Positions 5,493 through 5,550 of a DNA stretch of 5,550 nt are shown one piece after another. Numbering within the stretch: position 1 is the stretch's first letter; each line of letters opens with the position of its first letter. The stretch spans positions 1 to 5,550 of the forward strand of contig CAZMSM010000100.1 in assembly GCA_964568955.1 (NCBI GenBank). Reading direction: 5' to 3'. The notes under the pieces were generated by a model. It was not told the origin of the DNA. It saw only the letters and a list, made by a program, of their open reading frames with translations, and did not search any database. A program made the position numbers and the translations under genes. The DNA comes from UBA1447 sp964568955 (GTDB lineage: Bacteria; Bacillota; Clostridia; Oscillospirales; Acutalibacteraceae).

Positions 5493-5550
5493 ATATGCTG
5501 TTTGATCGAAAACCTAAGGCGTTCCTAGCGTTTTGTCTTGCGATCAAATT
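5491..5550 (-). other. Possible 3' end of an upstream minus-strand gene
   Basis: Reading minus from 5550 gives an open frame of 19 codons ending in TAA at 5493-5491 (C-terminus ...RNALGFRSNSI), directly before the terminator hairpin, the usual place for a gene end. A second frame from 5548 ends sooner at TAG 5527-5525 (...FDRKTKR). The fragment is too short to identify a protein or choose the frame, and this stretch also forms a long inverted repeat, so it may be non-coding. Confidence 0.25.
5501..5548. repeat. Long imperfect inverted repeat at the right edge
   Basis: Outer arms TTTGATCG (5501-5508) and CGATCAAA (5541-5548) are perfect 8-bp complements. Inside, AAAAC (5509-5513) faces GTTTT (5530-5534), and CTAAGG faces CCTAG around a CGTT loop with single-base bulges; six bases on the right arm (GTCTTG, 5535-5540, partly shared) are unpaired. 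The structure ends 2 bp from the window edge and lies 13 bp from the terminator hairpin. It could be a folded RNA element, an operator, or part of an upstream coding region. Confidence 0.5.

Noticed and set aside
5325..5528. 67-codon plus-strand frame crossing the ATPase start and the terminator
   Set aside because: It spans the promoter, the terminator hairpin and part of the inverted repeat, has no ribosome binding site, and translates to Arg/Lys/Cys-rich sequence with no recognisable domain.
5501..5548. Inverted repeat as a transposon end or CRISPR repeat
   Set aside because: Only one copy is present, no transposase or target duplication is seen, and no repeat-spacer periodicity exists in the window.

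Overview
The window looks like chromosomal DNA from a low-to-mid GC Gram-positive bacterium, most likely a member of the Bacillota/Clostridia. The basis is strong purine-rich Shine-Dalgarno sites (AGGAGG, GAGGAG), a CbxX/SpoVK-type AAA+ ATPase, and the overall base and codon composition. This is an inference; no phylogenetic marker gene is present.

All recognisable genes lie on the minus strand, so transcription runs from high to low coordinates. In transcription order they are: (i) a possible 3' end of an unseen upstream gene, followed by a hairpin terminator (about 5451-5492); (ii) a 667-residue AAA+ ATPase (3347-5350) with an extended -10 promoter just upstream, an unassigned N-terminal domain, what looks like a degenerate first AAA module, and an intact C-terminal CbxX/CfqX-type module; (iii) a 78-bp gap with a good sigma-A type promoter (TTGACG, 17 bp, TAAAAT); (iv) a 332-residue HTH-WYL-WCX transcriptional regulator (2270-3268); (v) a 670-residue DUF2779 protein (261-2273) whose ATG overlaps the regulator's TGA by 4 bp, combining a Cas4/RecB-like PD-(D/E)XK nuclease with cysteines suggestive of an Fe-S cluster and a DEDD-type exonuclease; (vi) a 118-bp AT-rich gap; (vii) the first 47 codons of a DUF2130 protein that runs off the left edge (1-142).

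The regulator and the DUF2779 nuclease almost certainly form a translationally coupled two-gene operon. No terminator is visible between the ATPase and this operon, or between the operon and the DUF2130 gene, so partial read-through across all four is possible. An ATPase, a WYL regulator and two proteins of nuclease-linked families side by side suggest a nucleic-acid processing or defence locus. That functional link is inferred from gene order and domain content only and is not a described system that I recognise. No RNA genes, CRISPR array, insertion sequence or attachment site was seen.
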